DNA of 64,000 nucleotides from Flavipsychrobacter sp. (GCA_016787265.1 JAEUVF010000014.1:62001-126000), one strand, 5' to 3'. Shown: positions 44,163 to 53,056, counted from the first letter of the stretch. Translations and numbers: made by a program. Notes: generated by a model from the sequence alone, not told the origin.

Positions 44163-44170
44163 CAAAGATA
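44163..44170 (-). promoter_or_regulatory. engB: TAnnTTTG -7 element abutting the engB start
   Basis: On the minus strand TATCTTTG matches the -7 consensus and ends four bases before the engB ATG, so the predicted transcript would begin at or very near the start codon. Confidence 0.55.
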
Positions 44171-44243
44171 GGGAGTCGGACTTCCGTCTTTTTCCTTAAT
44201 TTCGGCCTCTCATAAGCAAACGAAAACTAAATATTTCATTCAG

Positions 44244-45914
44244 ATGGCAGAAGTGATATTGATGCCCCGTTTGAGCGATACCATGACCGAAGGCGTTATC
44301 GCAGCCTGGCACAAAAAGGTAGGAGATGCTGTGAAGAAAGGGGAATTATTGGCGGAAGTAGAAACCGATAAAGCTACAATGGACCTGGAAAGCTATAAAG
44401 ACGGTACCTTGTTACATATTGGAATTGAACCAGGTGGAAAATTGCAGGTAAATGATCTGCTGGCCATTATTGGTGAACCTGGTGAAAATATTGCTGACCT
44501 GGTAAAATCAGGTGGAAGCGCCGCTGCACCAGCCGCTAAAACGGAGGCTGCCGCACCTGCTCCCAAAGAAGCTGCTGCGGCTGCACCCGCTGCCACATCC
44601 AATGCCGGCGTTGATCTTTCTAAAATTGAAGAAGTCATCCTGATGCCCCGTTTGAGTGACACCATGACCGAAGGGGTAATTGCAGACTGGCATAAAAAAG
44701 TGGGGGATAAAGTGAGCAAAGGTGATTTGCTGGCCGAGGTGGAAACTGACAAAGCCACCATGGAATTGGAAAGTTATAAAAATGGAACCCTGTTATATAT
44801 CGGTGCGCAGAAGGGTGATAAAGTTCCGGTGAATTCATTGCTTTGTGTTATTGGTGAACCTGGATCTGTTGACCTGGATGCGATCAAAGCGGCTGCAAGC
44901 GGTGGTCCGGTAGCTGATTCAGCTGCTGCTCCTGCCCAGCAGGAAGCTGCCTCCGGTGCTGTTGAAAGTTCCGGTGTCAGCCAGGACTCAACCGGAAACG
45001 GACGGTTAAAAGCTTCTCCGCTGGCACGCAAACTCGCTGCTGAAAAAGGTATCAGTCTGCAGCAGGTTCAGGGATCCGGCGACGGCGGAAGAATTATAAA
45101 ATCTGATATTGAAAGTTTTCAGCCTGGTAAAACTGCACCCGCAGCAGCCACAGCAGCAACTGCAACCACTGCGCCTGCTGCTAGTGCCCAGGTACAAACA
45201 GCTACAACCGCTACAAGTGGTGGATCCGGGCTGGTGAGCTTTGAGGATCGCCCTGTTACCCAGATGCGTAAGGTGATTGCCCGTCGTCTTGCGGAAAGTA
45301 AATTCACAGCTCCGCATTTTTACCTTACCATGTCTATCGATATGGATAAGGCAGTAGCGAGCCGTGCTCAGCTCAATGAACTCGCGCCTGTTAAAATTTC
45401 ATTTAATGATATGGTGCTGAAAGCAGTGGCGATTGCTTTGAAACAGCATCCGGTAGTAAACAGCAGCTGGCTGGGAGATACCATCCGTACCAATCACCAT
45501 GTAAATATTGGTGTAGCTGTAGCGGTTGATGAAGGCTTGCTGGTTCCGGTTGTACGAAATGCAGATACGAAAGGCCTGTCGCAGATTGCAGCGGAAGTAA
45601 AAGATTATGCAGGTAAAGCAAAAGCGAAAAAACTGCAACCCTCCGACTGGGAAGGTAGCACGTTTACCATCAGTAATCTGGGTATGTTTGGAATTGATGA
45701 ATTCACTGCCATTATCAATCCGCCGGATAGTTGTATTCTCGCAATAGGTGCCATTCAACAGGTTCCGGTTGTGAAAAACGGTGCTGTGGTTCCCGGAAAT
45801 GTTATGAAAGTAACGCTGAGCTGCGACCACCGGGTAGTGGACGGAGCATCCGGTGCAGCTTTCCTCCTGACCGTGAAAGGGCTGCTGGAAGAGCCACTCA
45901 GAATGTTGATCTGA
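44244..45914 (+). CDS. pdhC: Pyruvate dehydrogenase complex E2, dihydrolipoamide acetyltransferase, two lipoyl domains
   Basis: Core subunit of the pyruvate dehydrogenase complex, 556 residues. Two lipoyl domains carry the lipoylated lysines in ETDKATM (Lys43 and Lys170). They are joined by Ala/Pro-rich flexible linkers. The peripheral-subunit-binding domain follows (SPLARKLAAEKGISLQQV, about 253-290), then the catalytic CoA-acyltransferase domain ending with DHRVVDG (His529 as the catalytic base). The E1 and E3 genes are not adjacent. A branched-chain or 2-oxoglutarate E2 is less likely given two lipoyl domains and the E2p-like sequence. A terminator lies 23 bases after the stop. Confidence 0.94.
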   Translation: MAEVILMPRLSDTMTEGVIAAWHKKVGDAVKKGELLAEVETDKATMDLESYKDGTLLHIGIEPGGKLQVNDLLAIIGEPGENIADLVKSGGSAAAPAAKTEAAAPAPKEAAAAAPAATSNAGVDLSKIEEVILMPRLSDTMTEGVIADWHKKVGDKVSKGDLLAEVETDKATMELESYKNGTLLYIGAQKGDKVPVNSLLCVIGEPGSVDLDAIKAAASGGPVADSAAAPAQQEAASGAVESSGVSQDSTGNGRLKASPLARKLAAEKGISLQQVQGSGDGGRIIKSDIESFQPGKTAPAAATAATATTAPAASAQVQTATTATSGGSGLVSFEDRPVTQMRKVIARRLAESKFTAPHFYLTMSIDMDKAVASRAQLNELAPVKISFNDMVLKAVAIALKQHPVVNSSWLGDTIRTNHHVNIGVAVAVDEGLLVPVVRNADTKGLSQIAAEVKDYAGKAKAKKLQPSDWEGSTFTISNLGMFGIDEFTAIINPPDSCILAIGAIQQVPVVKNGAVVPGNVMKVTLSCDHRVVDGASGAAFLLTVKGLLEEPLRMLI

Positions 45915-45931
45915 TCAATCAGTTTCCAATA

Positions 45932-47395
45932 TTAACAACCCGCTGTAACCGGCGGGTTTTTTCTTACCCAGCTCCAGCTCGAATATACCAGGAACCCCAA
46001 AGCTGCCGCAAATAGTGTTGGTAAAACGAGCGTTGCCGGTTTTGTTGGATTGGGTAAACCCTGCCAGGAAGGCTGGTTGTCAATACCCGGAATTAATTCA
46101 AGCAAATCAGTGAGGTCTTCCGATTGAAAAAAATAACCAATACCGGCCTTCTGCAGACAGGAATGATCGCGATGGCTGGATGTGACATAAATAATATTGG
46201 CGGCCGGGAGTTGATAACGGTTAAGAATATGCGAAAACAAAAATTCTTTGCCGTACTGTTCATTCTGCTGGAAGAATGGTGCAATTTCCAATTCTCCGGT
46301 AACAATACCGTCTTCGAGGTGTAACTCATTGCTGAGTACAAAATCAATCCCCAGTTTATTTTTTAGATGGCTGGCCACGCAGGTAAATAGTTCCGATACC
46401 AGTCCGATTTTATATCCTTTTTTCTTCAATTCCGAAATCACCCGGGTAATGCCTTTTGTCATCGGCATATCATCTGCAATTTCCAGTAACTCGGGCATGC
46501 TTACTCCTTTGAACTGGGCTGCAATGGATATCAGTTTTTCCTGTGCAGATGCTGCACCCGAAACGATGGGCAGCAATTCTTCTGTTAACCCTAGCTGTTG
46601 GGCTACTGCAGCGAGGTATCGTCCGTCAAGTACCACACCATCCATTTCCAGCAACACCATTTTTTCAATCTGATCCACCGATTCTAAAACAGAGGATTCC
46701 AATTGGCGGCTAATCAGGTTAATTTCTCCAATAGTAGCCAGGTTTTGCAGGCCTTCTGCGCTGGCTTTTTGCAAAATGGTTCTGGATACCTGTTTTGACA
46801 TTTTTCCCAACTGCTCCAGGCTTTGCATTGCATTCTGCACCCGACCGATATTTACTTCTTCAATACGCGCACCAAGTTTATGTACATCAATTAACAATCC
46901 GATATCGACACCATAATCCTTTTCAAAGCCAACTTGCAATAACAATTCTTTTCTGGCTGCGATCATGCCACTCAGGGGCTGGTCCAGCTGACTCAGTTCG
47001 GGGAATAATATACTCAATAAGGGTTTTGCCACCAGTTGTGTTACCCGTCCGGCCTGCCTGGTGAAACAGGATTTTACAAAATCGGCTTTTCCTTCCAGGA
47101 TCGGAGCAGCGAGCAGGTCAATAACATTGGATGGATAGGTAGTGATGTCTCCATCCAGGTAAATGATCGTGTCATATTTGGAAGCCAGCAGTCCTTCCCG
47201 CATGGAAAGTCCCTTGCCACGCCGGCTACTGGTAAGTAGCCGAACCGATTCCTTCAAGGCTTCAGCTATCGTATTGTCGGTGGAATTATCATCTACAACA
47301 ATGATTTCATGTGGAAGGCTGGTTTTACGAATGGTTTTAATCACTTTCCTGATCGTAGCGCCTTCATTCAAAACGGGTATTACAACAGAGATCAT
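45932..47395 (-). CDS. Family-2 glycosyltransferase fused to a degenerate HAD phosphatase-like domain, with C-terminal membrane helix
   Basis: Protein of 487 residues in three parts. Residues 1 to about 215 are a GT-A glycosyltransferase resembling glucosyl-3-phosphoglycerate synthase types (VVIPVLNEGATIRKVI, VVDDNSTD, RRGKGLSMREGLL, metal-binding DGD at 81-83). Residues about 245-440 look like a SerB-type HAD domain, but motif I is LLEMDGV, with Glu250 in place of the nucleophilic Asp. Motif II keeps Ser334, motif III could be Lys383, and motif IV is YVTSSHRD instead of a GDGxND loop, so phosphatase activity is doubtful. A hydrophobic helix (about 454-472) and a tail ending in Cys follow. 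A -7 element lies 25 bases upstream. The function is unknown. Confidence 0.85.
   Translation of the reverse strand: MISVVIPVLNEGATIRKVIKTIRKTSLPHEIIVVDDNSTDNTIAEALKESVRLLTSSRRGKGLSMREGLLASKYDTIIYLDGDITTYPSNVIDLLAAPILEGKADFVKSCFTRQAGRVTQLVAKPLLSILFPELSQLDQPLSGMIAARKELLLQVGFEKDYGVDIGLLIDVHKLGARIEEVNIGRVQNAMQSLEQLGKMSKQVSRTILQKASAEGLQNLATIGEINLISRQLESSVLESVDQIEKMVLLEMDGVVLDGRYLAAVAQQLGLTEELLPIVSGAASAQEKLISIAAQFKGVSMPELLEIADDMPMTKGITRVISELKKKGYKIGLVSELFTCVASHLKNKLGIDFVLSNELHLEDGIVTGELEIAPFFQQNEQYGKEFLFSHILNRYQLPAANIIYVTSSHRDHSCLQKAGIGYFFQSEDLTDLLELIPGIDNQPSWQGLPNPTKPATLVLPTLFAAALGFLVYSSWSWVRKNPPVTAGC
45937..45962 (+). terminator. Terminator after pdhC, inside the end of the convergent gene
   Basis: AACCCGC (45937-45943) pairs with GCGGGTT (45952-45958), followed by T to 45962. 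The stem also encodes the last residues of the minus-strand GT2-HAD gene. Confidence 0.75.
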
Positions 47396-47420
47396 AGCTA
47401 AGGTTTTTAATACTTCCGGT

Positions 47421-47428
47421 CAAAGTTA
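47421..47428 (-). promoter_or_regulatory. TAnnTTTG -7 element of the GT2-HAD gene
   Basis: On the minus strand TAACTTTG matches the consensus and ends 25 bases before the ATG. No -33 TTG is found at 17-23 bp. Confidence 0.5.
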
Positions 47429-47560
47429 TCGCCAATAACACCGACAGATCCGCCTTAACGGGCAGGACGCCCGGATTTAATCGAATTTTCATGCCAGAAA
47501 CCGAAGTTTGATCCGGCATGACTGATATGTTGTAATTTGTATAGAACGAAAAAAGGATAT

Positions 47561-48700
47561 ATGAACTGTTGGCGGATTCTAAACACCATCATCGCCATCC
47601 TGGTTTTGGGTTGTGGTGGCTCGGGCCGGTTAAATAAATACTATACAGAAGAAGATCGTTCGGTGCTTGATCTCATCGCACAGGTCAAAAAAGAGCCCAC
47701 TGACAAGGCCAGTATCCGGTTATTATCGGATGCCTATGAGGCCGCTTTTCAGAAAAGAGCAAGAATGGCGCAGCCTTATGCGGGAAGTCAGGCGGGAGAT
47801 CAGTATATGCAACAGGTTAAGGAGTGGCAGGTTGTAGGGCAGATGTTTGAACAAATCCGGGCTATTCCGGAGGTCGCAAAACAGTTGCCGGGTCTGCCTG
47901 ACCCAGGGCCACAGGAACAGCAGGTCCGGCAACAGGCAGCGGAACAATACTACCAGGCGGGTCGGGCCTACCTGGGATATAATACCCGCCAGCAGGCACA
48001 ACAGGCCTATGATTATTTTGATAAAGCCAACAAAGCCTGGCCGGGTTATAAAGATGTCAACCAGCAACTACAGCTGGCAGCGGAAAGAGCACTGACACGG
48101 GTTTTGGTTAACCCGGTTAATTACAACCGATATGGTTTTGGTTATTGGGGATTTCAGAACGATTGGTTACAGCAGCAGATGGTCAGGGATCTGAATGCGC
48201 GTGCCTTTCGAAATGTTCGCTTTTTCACAGAGTGGGAATTAAGGTCGCAACAATTGGTTCCCGATAAAATTGTGGACCTTGATTTTGTTGAATTATTTGT
48301 AGACCGGGTGCATGGAGAACGCCGTGAATATGAAAGAGTGAAGCAAATCAAAACCGGTGAAACCAAATCCAAACCACCTCAACCGGTTTATACTACTGTT
48401 CGGGCAACTGTTTTTGTGGAACGCCAATATATGACCAGTTATGCGACGCTGGAATGCCGGATTTATGACCGGCTCAGCAATCAGAATAGTTTATACGACC
48501 GTTTTCCGGAACGTATCAACTGGACGCAGGAGCGCGCCCGTTTCACTGGAGATCGCCGGGCATTGGAGCCTGCGGATCTGGCGCTGCTTAACAATCGATG
48601 GAATGATTACCCTCCAACCCGGGAACAAATAGCGGATCAGTTGATCCGGGCCACCTATCAGCGACTCTTAAGCAGGATTAACAGTGGCGTAAGTTTTTAA
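47561..48700 (+). CDS. Lipoprotein of unknown function with a helical repeat-like N-terminal half
   Basis: Lipoprotein of 379 residues from ATG 47561, preceded by AAAAAAGGA; the frame runs further upstream but the signal peptide starts here. The lipobox is LGCG (Cys18). The first half is Gln/Ala-rich and helical (QQAAEQYYQAGRAYLGY, QQAQQAYDYFDKANKAWPGY), recalling TPR-like packing. The second half contains VDLDFVELFVDRVHGER and a region predicted as strands. No known catalytic motif was seen. It is flanked by divergent and convergent genes, so it is probably transcribed alone. Confidence 0.82.
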   Translation: MNCWRILNTIIAILVLGCGGSGRLNKYYTEEDRSVLDLIAQVKKEPTDKASIRLLSDAYEAAFQKRARMAQPYAGSQAGDQYMQQVKEWQVVGQMFEQIRAIPEVAKQLPGLPDPGPQEQQVRQQAAEQYYQAGRAYLGYNTRQQAQQAYDYFDKANKAWPGYKDVNQQLQLAAERALTRVLVNPVNYNRYGFGYWGFQNDWLQQQMVRDLNARAFRNVRFFTEWELRSQQLVPDKIVDLDFVELFVDRVHGERREYERVKQIKTGETKSKPPQPVYTTVRATVFVERQYMTSYATLECRIYDRLSNQNSLYDRFPERINWTQERARFTGDRRALEPADLALLNNRWNDYPPTREQIADQLIRATYQRLLSRINSGVSF

Positions 48701-48709
48701 TTGCTGCAT

Positions 48710-49486
48710 TTATCGTCTCCGGTATACCCAGTGTTGCTGGAGTTTCCTGGGGGGCGTTGGTTTGCCGCGGTCGAAGAATTTAATCAGCAGAAATCCTGCT
48801 GCGAATCCACCGATATGCGCTGCATAGGCTACACCGTCTGACTGGCCGGACAAGCTGCCGAAACCACTTACTACCTGCAGTACAATCCACATGCCCAGCG
48901 CAATCCAGGATGGAATGGCGATGATAAACCAGCCTACCAGGGCGTTCACTCTTCTGGTTGGATAAAGCAGTAAATAACCACCCATTACGCCGGATATGGC
49001 ACCGGATGCTCCCAGGCTGGGAACCATCGGGTCGGCACCGGCAAACTGGGTGAATAATACATGCGAAAGCGATGCAATAACTCCTGTAAGTAAATAAAAG
49101 AGCAGATAACGACCATGTCCCAGTCGGTTTTCCAGGTTATCTCCAAAGATCCAGAGATACAGCATGTTACCGGCAATATGCGCAATACCTCCATGCATGA
49201 ACATGGAGGTGATCAGGGTAAGGTAAACTGGAATTGGGGTGGGTTGCAGACCCGGGATCTGAAAAGTTTCTCCACTCGCCATATCTCGTATCAGTTTGCC
49301 ATCGGTAACGAGATCATTATTGGTAAGTATCTCTGCTGGTACAGTGGAAAAAGCATAGGTAAAACCGATATTGCCTCCCAGTCCCTGCAGGAATACAAAG
49401 ACAAATATATTCAGTGCTATTAATCCATAGGTAATGAATGGAGTAATATGCCGGTCGCTGTTATCGTCTGAAATAGGAAAAAGCAT
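48710..49486 (-). CDS. Rhomboid-family intramembrane serine protease
   Basis: Protein of 258 residues with six to seven membrane helices. The catalytic dyad is Ser161 (LGASGAISGVMGG) and His224 (AAHIGGFAAG). The substrate-gate helix motif MFMHGGIAHIAGNMLYLWI and ENRLGHGRYLLFYL are typical of rhomboids. It cleaves membrane proteins within or near their helices; targets are unknown. Its stop is nine bases from the convergent lipoprotein gene. Confidence 0.96.
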   Translation of the reverse strand: MLFPISDDNSDRHITPFITYGLIALNIFVFVFLQGLGGNIGFTYAFSTVPAEILTNNDLVTDGKLIRDMASGETFQIPGLQPTPIPVYLTLITSMFMHGGIAHIAGNMLYLWIFGDNLENRLGHGRYLLFYLLTGVIASLSHVLFTQFAGADPMVPSLGASGAISGVMGGYLLLYPTRRVNALVGWFIIAIPSWIALGMWIVLQVVSGFGSLSGQSDGVAYAAHIGGFAAGFLLIKFFDRGKPTPPRKLQQHWVYRRR

Positions 49487-49577
49487 GAAATGGCTTGAAG
49501 GGAGATACCTGCTATCTCAGTAAAATTTTGTACCAGTAAAATAAGGTATTTAAGGCAGTAAAAAAAATGGGCGGAAA

Positions 49578-50339
49578 TCAGCCTTCGAAGATTAATGAAA
49601 AAATGATCTGCCGGCTTTGGATGCGGTCAATCACATTCGAAAACTTCAGGTCCGGATCACGCGAATGTACATTGCTGATACCATTGCTGATTTTAATCTC
49701 CGGTGAAAAGATGAACATCTTGTTGTAGAAATTAAACCCGATACCAGCTTCAATACCCATGTCGGCTTTTTTCAGTTTTACGAAATTTTCCGCATTTCGG
49801 CTATTGGCTTTGGACGTCAGGTCTGTTTCAAATTTCACGCCACCCATCATATATACCCGGAAATTACCGATACGGTCGGATTTGAGTTTTAACTGTACGG
49901 GAACTCCCAATAGAATGGATTCAACCTGCTGGTTCATCACCGGTGCCTCATCATTGCTGGTATTGGGATATTTCAGGTTATAATTAATGGATTTGTTCAC
50001 AAACAATAATTGCGGGAAAACAACCCTTGCTTCAAAACGATGATTGATCCGGAAAGTATGCATTCCACCTATTCCGAAACCAAAGCTATTGTTAGGGTTG
50101 CTAACCATTACACTGTCGTACTGCAGGAAACGGGGATGCTGATTGAACTGAAACCGGTTGGAAGTACCCATGATCACAATTCCTATATGATACCATTTGT
50201 CATCGTTATCGGGCAGGTTGATGGTATTGCGCAACTGCGCATGCCCCTCAATTGCCTGGAAAAGCAGCAACACACTTACTATTAGGGTAAAACAAACACC
50301 CGGTATCCTGATCGGGCTAACCTTCTTAACTGCATACAT
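49578..50339 (-). CDS. porT: Type IX secretion system protein PorT
   Basis: Beta-barrel protein of 253 residues with a signal peptide (FTLIVSVLLLFQAIEGHAQ) and eight or more predicted outer-membrane strands. Family features are the start LRNTINLPDNDDKWYHIGI, NPNNSFGFGIGGMHTFRINHRFE, and the end IQSRQIIFSLIFEG. PorT is required for type IX secretion in Porphyromonas and Flavobacterium. It follows ubiE by 86 bases, a gene pair often seen in Bacteroidota, which supports the call. Confidence 0.88.
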   Translation of the reverse strand: MYAVKKVSPIRIPGVCFTLIVSVLLLFQAIEGHAQLRNTINLPDNDDKWYHIGIVIMGTSNRFQFNQHPRFLQYDSVMVSNPNNSFGFGIGGMHTFRINHRFEARVVFPQLLFVNKSINYNLKYPNTSNDEAPVMNQQVESILLGVPVQLKLKSDRIGNFRVYMMGGVKFETDLTSKANSRNAENFVKLKKADMGIEAGIGFNFYNKMFIFSPEIKISNGISNVHSRDPDLKFSNVIDRIQSRQIIFSLIFEG

Positions 50340-50425
50340 ACGTAAAAATCAAACTATAGGCTGGTGTTTGTGCTTCAATAATCAAATAAACGGCCAAAAA
50401 TTGGTTCTATTGTCGGCTGAGCTGA

Positions 50426-51181
50426 TTATAACATTGCTTTAGTACCTGCATATATGGTACTGATGCCCATGGTCAGTGCTTTGCGGTAAGTTGCTTGAAA
50501 TCCGGTTTCTCTTAAAATTTTCAGAAAATCATCCCCTTCGGGGAAGGCCTGTACAGAATCATTGAGGTATTGATAGGCTGATTTGTTCTTTGAAATCAGT
50601 TTGCCGATACCCGGTGTTACCAGGTTCATATAAAATTTGTAAAGGGATTTAAACCCAACTGTTTTGGGTTTGGAAAACTCCAGTACCACCAGTTTGCCTC
50701 CGGGTTTTAACACCCGCAACATTTCTGAAAGTCCCTTGTGCAGGTGCTGAAAATTCCGAACGCCAAATGCAACAGTAATCGCATCAAATGAATTATCTGA
50801 AAAGGGTAGTGCCTCACTGTCTGCCTGTTGCAGGGTAATGATTTTTTCCAGGCCCAGCCGGGCTATTTTTTGACGACCGATATCCAGCATGCCATTAGAT
50901 ATATCAATACCCGTAATATGATCCGGCTGCAGGTATTTGTAGGTCATTAAGGCCACATCCGCTGTACCTGTTGCAACATCCAGCACTTTTTTGGGTTGGA
51001 GGGATTGCAATTCCCGGATGGCTTTTTTTCTCCATCGTACATCTATACCCCCACTGAGAAACCGGTTCAGGAAATCATATCGAAATGCGATCTGGTCGAA
51101 CATTTCCGCTACCTGCTCTTTTTTACTTTTGGTCTCATCGCCAAAGGGCACAATGGTATCGTGTGGAAGGGGATTATTCAT
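50426..51181 (-). CDS. ubiE: Demethylmenaquinone methyltransferase UbiE/MenG
   Basis: C-methyltransferase of 251 residues in menaquinone synthesis. SAM-binding motif I is VLDVATGTADVALM. Conserved segments are FLSGGIDVRWRKKAI near the N-terminus, AFGVRNFQHLHKGLSEMLRV, LVVLEFSKPK, and ALTMGISTIYAGTK at the end. In Bacteroidota, which use menaquinone, MenG is the expected role. A TAnnTTTG box lies five bases before the ATG. Confidence 0.96.
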   Translation of the reverse strand: MNNPLPHDTIVPFGDETKSKKEQVAEMFDQIAFRYDFLNRFLSGGIDVRWRKKAIRELQSLQPKKVLDVATGTADVALMTYKYLQPDHITGIDISNGMLDIGRQKIARLGLEKIITLQQADSEALPFSDNSFDAITVAFGVRNFQHLHKGLSEMLRVLKPGGKLVVLEFSKPKTVGFKSLYKFYMNLVTPGIGKLISKNKSAYQYLNDSVQAFPEGDDFLKILRETGFQATYRKALTMGISTIYAGTKAML

Positions 51182-51186
51182 TGGCG

Positions 51187-51194
51187 CAAAGGTA
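51187..51194 (-). promoter_or_regulatory. ubiE: TAnnTTTG -7 element abutting the ubiE start
   Basis: On the minus strand TACCTTTG matches the -7 consensus and ends five bases before the ubiE ATG, predicting a leaderless or nearly leaderless transcript. Confidence 0.55.
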
Positions 51195-51280
51195 ACAGGT
51201 TTTGTAGCCAGGCCGACAGGTGTTTTAATTTCCGGAAACTATTTTTAGCTCATTCGCTTAAACAAACTGTTCTTGCGGCT

Positions 51281-53056
51281 CTAGTAATCCAGTTCCAGTT
51301 TCAGCCGGTCTTTCAGATCCTTAATTAATGGAAACTGTTCCGCCAGTTGCTGGAATCGTTCCCGTGAATTAAGCGGAGCTTCAATTTTAATGCTCAGGTC
51401 CTCCCGCTGTTCCACCACTACCTGGTAGGAAAGACGGCGGTTGTGAAACCGTTGTTGCAGGTATTCCGTCAGTGCGATTCGCTCTCCGTCAATAAATTTC
51501 TGTTGCAGATTGTTGGGAGTTACAACGGTAAACTGTTCATCATTCACAACCCTTAATTCTGCCATTTCAAAACTTTGGGCGGCAGGGTTTCGATTCATTT
51601 TCAGCTGTTCAATAAATTCCTGCCAGGCGGCCTGTAACAATTCGGATGTTATGAAAATGACCGACCGCTCCTTACTGCTTTGGGTAGTTGAGCTTACCTG
51701 CTGTCTGAGTTTCTGAAGGGATCCAAGTTTGCCGGCTGTTGTCTTTTTCTCTGTAATCAGTTGATCCTCGATGATTAATTTGGGCCCGGATGCTGTTTTT
51801 GGTACTGGTTGAACCGGCGGTGCCTGAACGGGTATCTGCGGTTTTTCCTGAACCGGATTAGCAGGTGCCGTATCGGCCACTCTAACGGGCTGGATTACCC
51901 GAAAATTAAGCGGCCTCAGGTCCGTTTGTTTTTTTTTATCAGTATCTGCCACTACACTGAGGGCCTGTTGCAAATAACAGAGTTTGATCAAAGCAAGTTC
52001 AACATGCAGGCGTTTGTTACGGGCAGACTTGAAATTGATTTCTGCTTCCGCAAGGATATTCAGGGCACTAACCAGGTAACCTGTGCTACAGGATGCCGAT
52101 ATTTCCAGGTAACGTTTTCTGAAACTTTCCACTACTTCAACCAGGCTGGCCACTTTTTCATCCTTACTGAGCAGCAGGTTGCGAATAAATTCAGCAAATC
52201 CGTTTAATACCAGGTCGCCTTCAAACCCTTTCCGGTTAATGTCTTCATAAAGCAGAAGAGCTCCTGAAAGGTCCTGATTCAACATGCAGTCCATCAGTTT
52301 GAAATAATAGTCCGCATCCAGGATATTCAGGTGCTCCAGGGTGTTTTTATAGGTGAGCTCTCCATTGGTGAAGCTGACAATTTTATCAAGAATACTCAGG
52401 GAATCCCGCATACAGCCTTCACTCTTCTGTGCAATTACCTGCAGCGCCGGTAATTCGGCCTTGATTTCCTCTTTCTGGCAGATCTCTGCCAGGTGGTCCA
52501 CAGTATCCTGGGTAGTAATTCGTTTAAAATCAAAAATCTGACAACGGGAAAGTATGGTTGGGAGGATCTTGTGTTTTTCAGTTGTTGCCAGGATGAATAT
52601 TGCATAGGGAGGTGGCTCCTCCAGGGTTTTCAGAAAGGCATTAAACGCACTGGTACTGAGCATGTGCACCTCATCCACGATGTATACTTTGTATTTTCCT
52701 GCCTGTGGTGCAAAACGCACCTGCTCTACCAGGGAGCGGATATCGTCTACCGAGTTGTTACTGGCAGCATCCAGTTCATGAATATTAAGCGAGCTGCCTT
52801 CATTGAAAGAAACGCAGGACTGGCAGGTATTGCAGGCTTCCCCATCCGGTGTGGGATGTTCACAATTAATGGTCTTGGCCAGGATCCTGGCACAGGTGGT
52901 TTTTCCAACCCCTCGCGGACCGCAAAACAGAAAGGCATGCGCCAACTGCTGATTACGGATCGCATTTTTTAGGGTGGTAGTGATATGTTGCTGGCCCACT
53001 ACTGTTGAAAAGTTCTGTGGACGATACTTTCTCGCTGATACTATAAACTGCTCCAT
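51281..53056 (-). CDS. dnaX: DNA polymerase III subunits gamma/tau
   Basis: Clamp-loader ATPase of 591 residues (tau length). Domain I has Walker A GPRGVGKTTCARIL, a zinc-binding Cys cluster (CEHPTPDGEACNTCQSC), Walker B VYIVDEVHML and sensor 1 ILATTEKHK. Domains II and III extend to about residue 370. A run of nine A on the coding strand (51937-51929) encodes Lys374-376 directly after domain III; one-base slippage in either direction leads to a stop within a few codons and would yield a gamma-like protein of about 380 residues. The rest (Pro-rich linker, then a folded C-terminus ending LKLELDY) would be tau-specific. Confidence 0.96.
   Translation of the reverse strand: MEQFIVSARKYRPQNFSTVVGQQHITTTLKNAIRNQQLAHAFLFCGPRGVGKTTCARILAKTINCEHPTPDGEACNTCQSCVSFNEGSSLNIHELDAASNNSVDDIRSLVEQVRFAPQAGKYKVYIVDEVHMLSTSAFNAFLKTLEEPPPYAIFILATTEKHKILPTILSRCQIFDFKRITTQDTVDHLAEICQKEEIKAELPALQVIAQKSEGCMRDSLSILDKIVSFTNGELTYKNTLEHLNILDADYYFKLMDCMLNQDLSGALLLYEDINRKGFEGDLVLNGFAEFIRNLLLSKDEKVASLVEVVESFRKRYLEISASCSTGYLVSALNILAEAEINFKSARNKRLHVELALIKLCYLQQALSVVADTDKKKQTDLRPLNFRVIQPVRVADTAPANPVQEKPQIPVQAPPVQPVPKTASGPKLIIEDQLITEKKTTAGKLGSLQKLRQQVSSTTQSSKERSVIFITSELLQAAWQEFIEQLKMNRNPAAQSFEMAELRVVNDEQFTVVTPNNLQQKFIDGERIALTEYLQQRFHNRRLSYQVVVEQREDLSIKIEAPLNSRERFQQLAEQFPLIKDLKDRLKLELDY
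51929..51937 (-). promoter_or_regulatory. dnaX: A9 slippage run in dnaX
   Basis: Nine consecutive A on the coding strand, in frame as AAA AAA AAA (Lys374-376). Gain of one A, or a -1 ribosomal shift, gives K-K-K-T-N-G-P-E-A-A then a stop (383 residues). Loss of one A stops at residue 379. Position and outcome match known gamma-generating sites in other dnaX genes. Confidence 0.6.
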
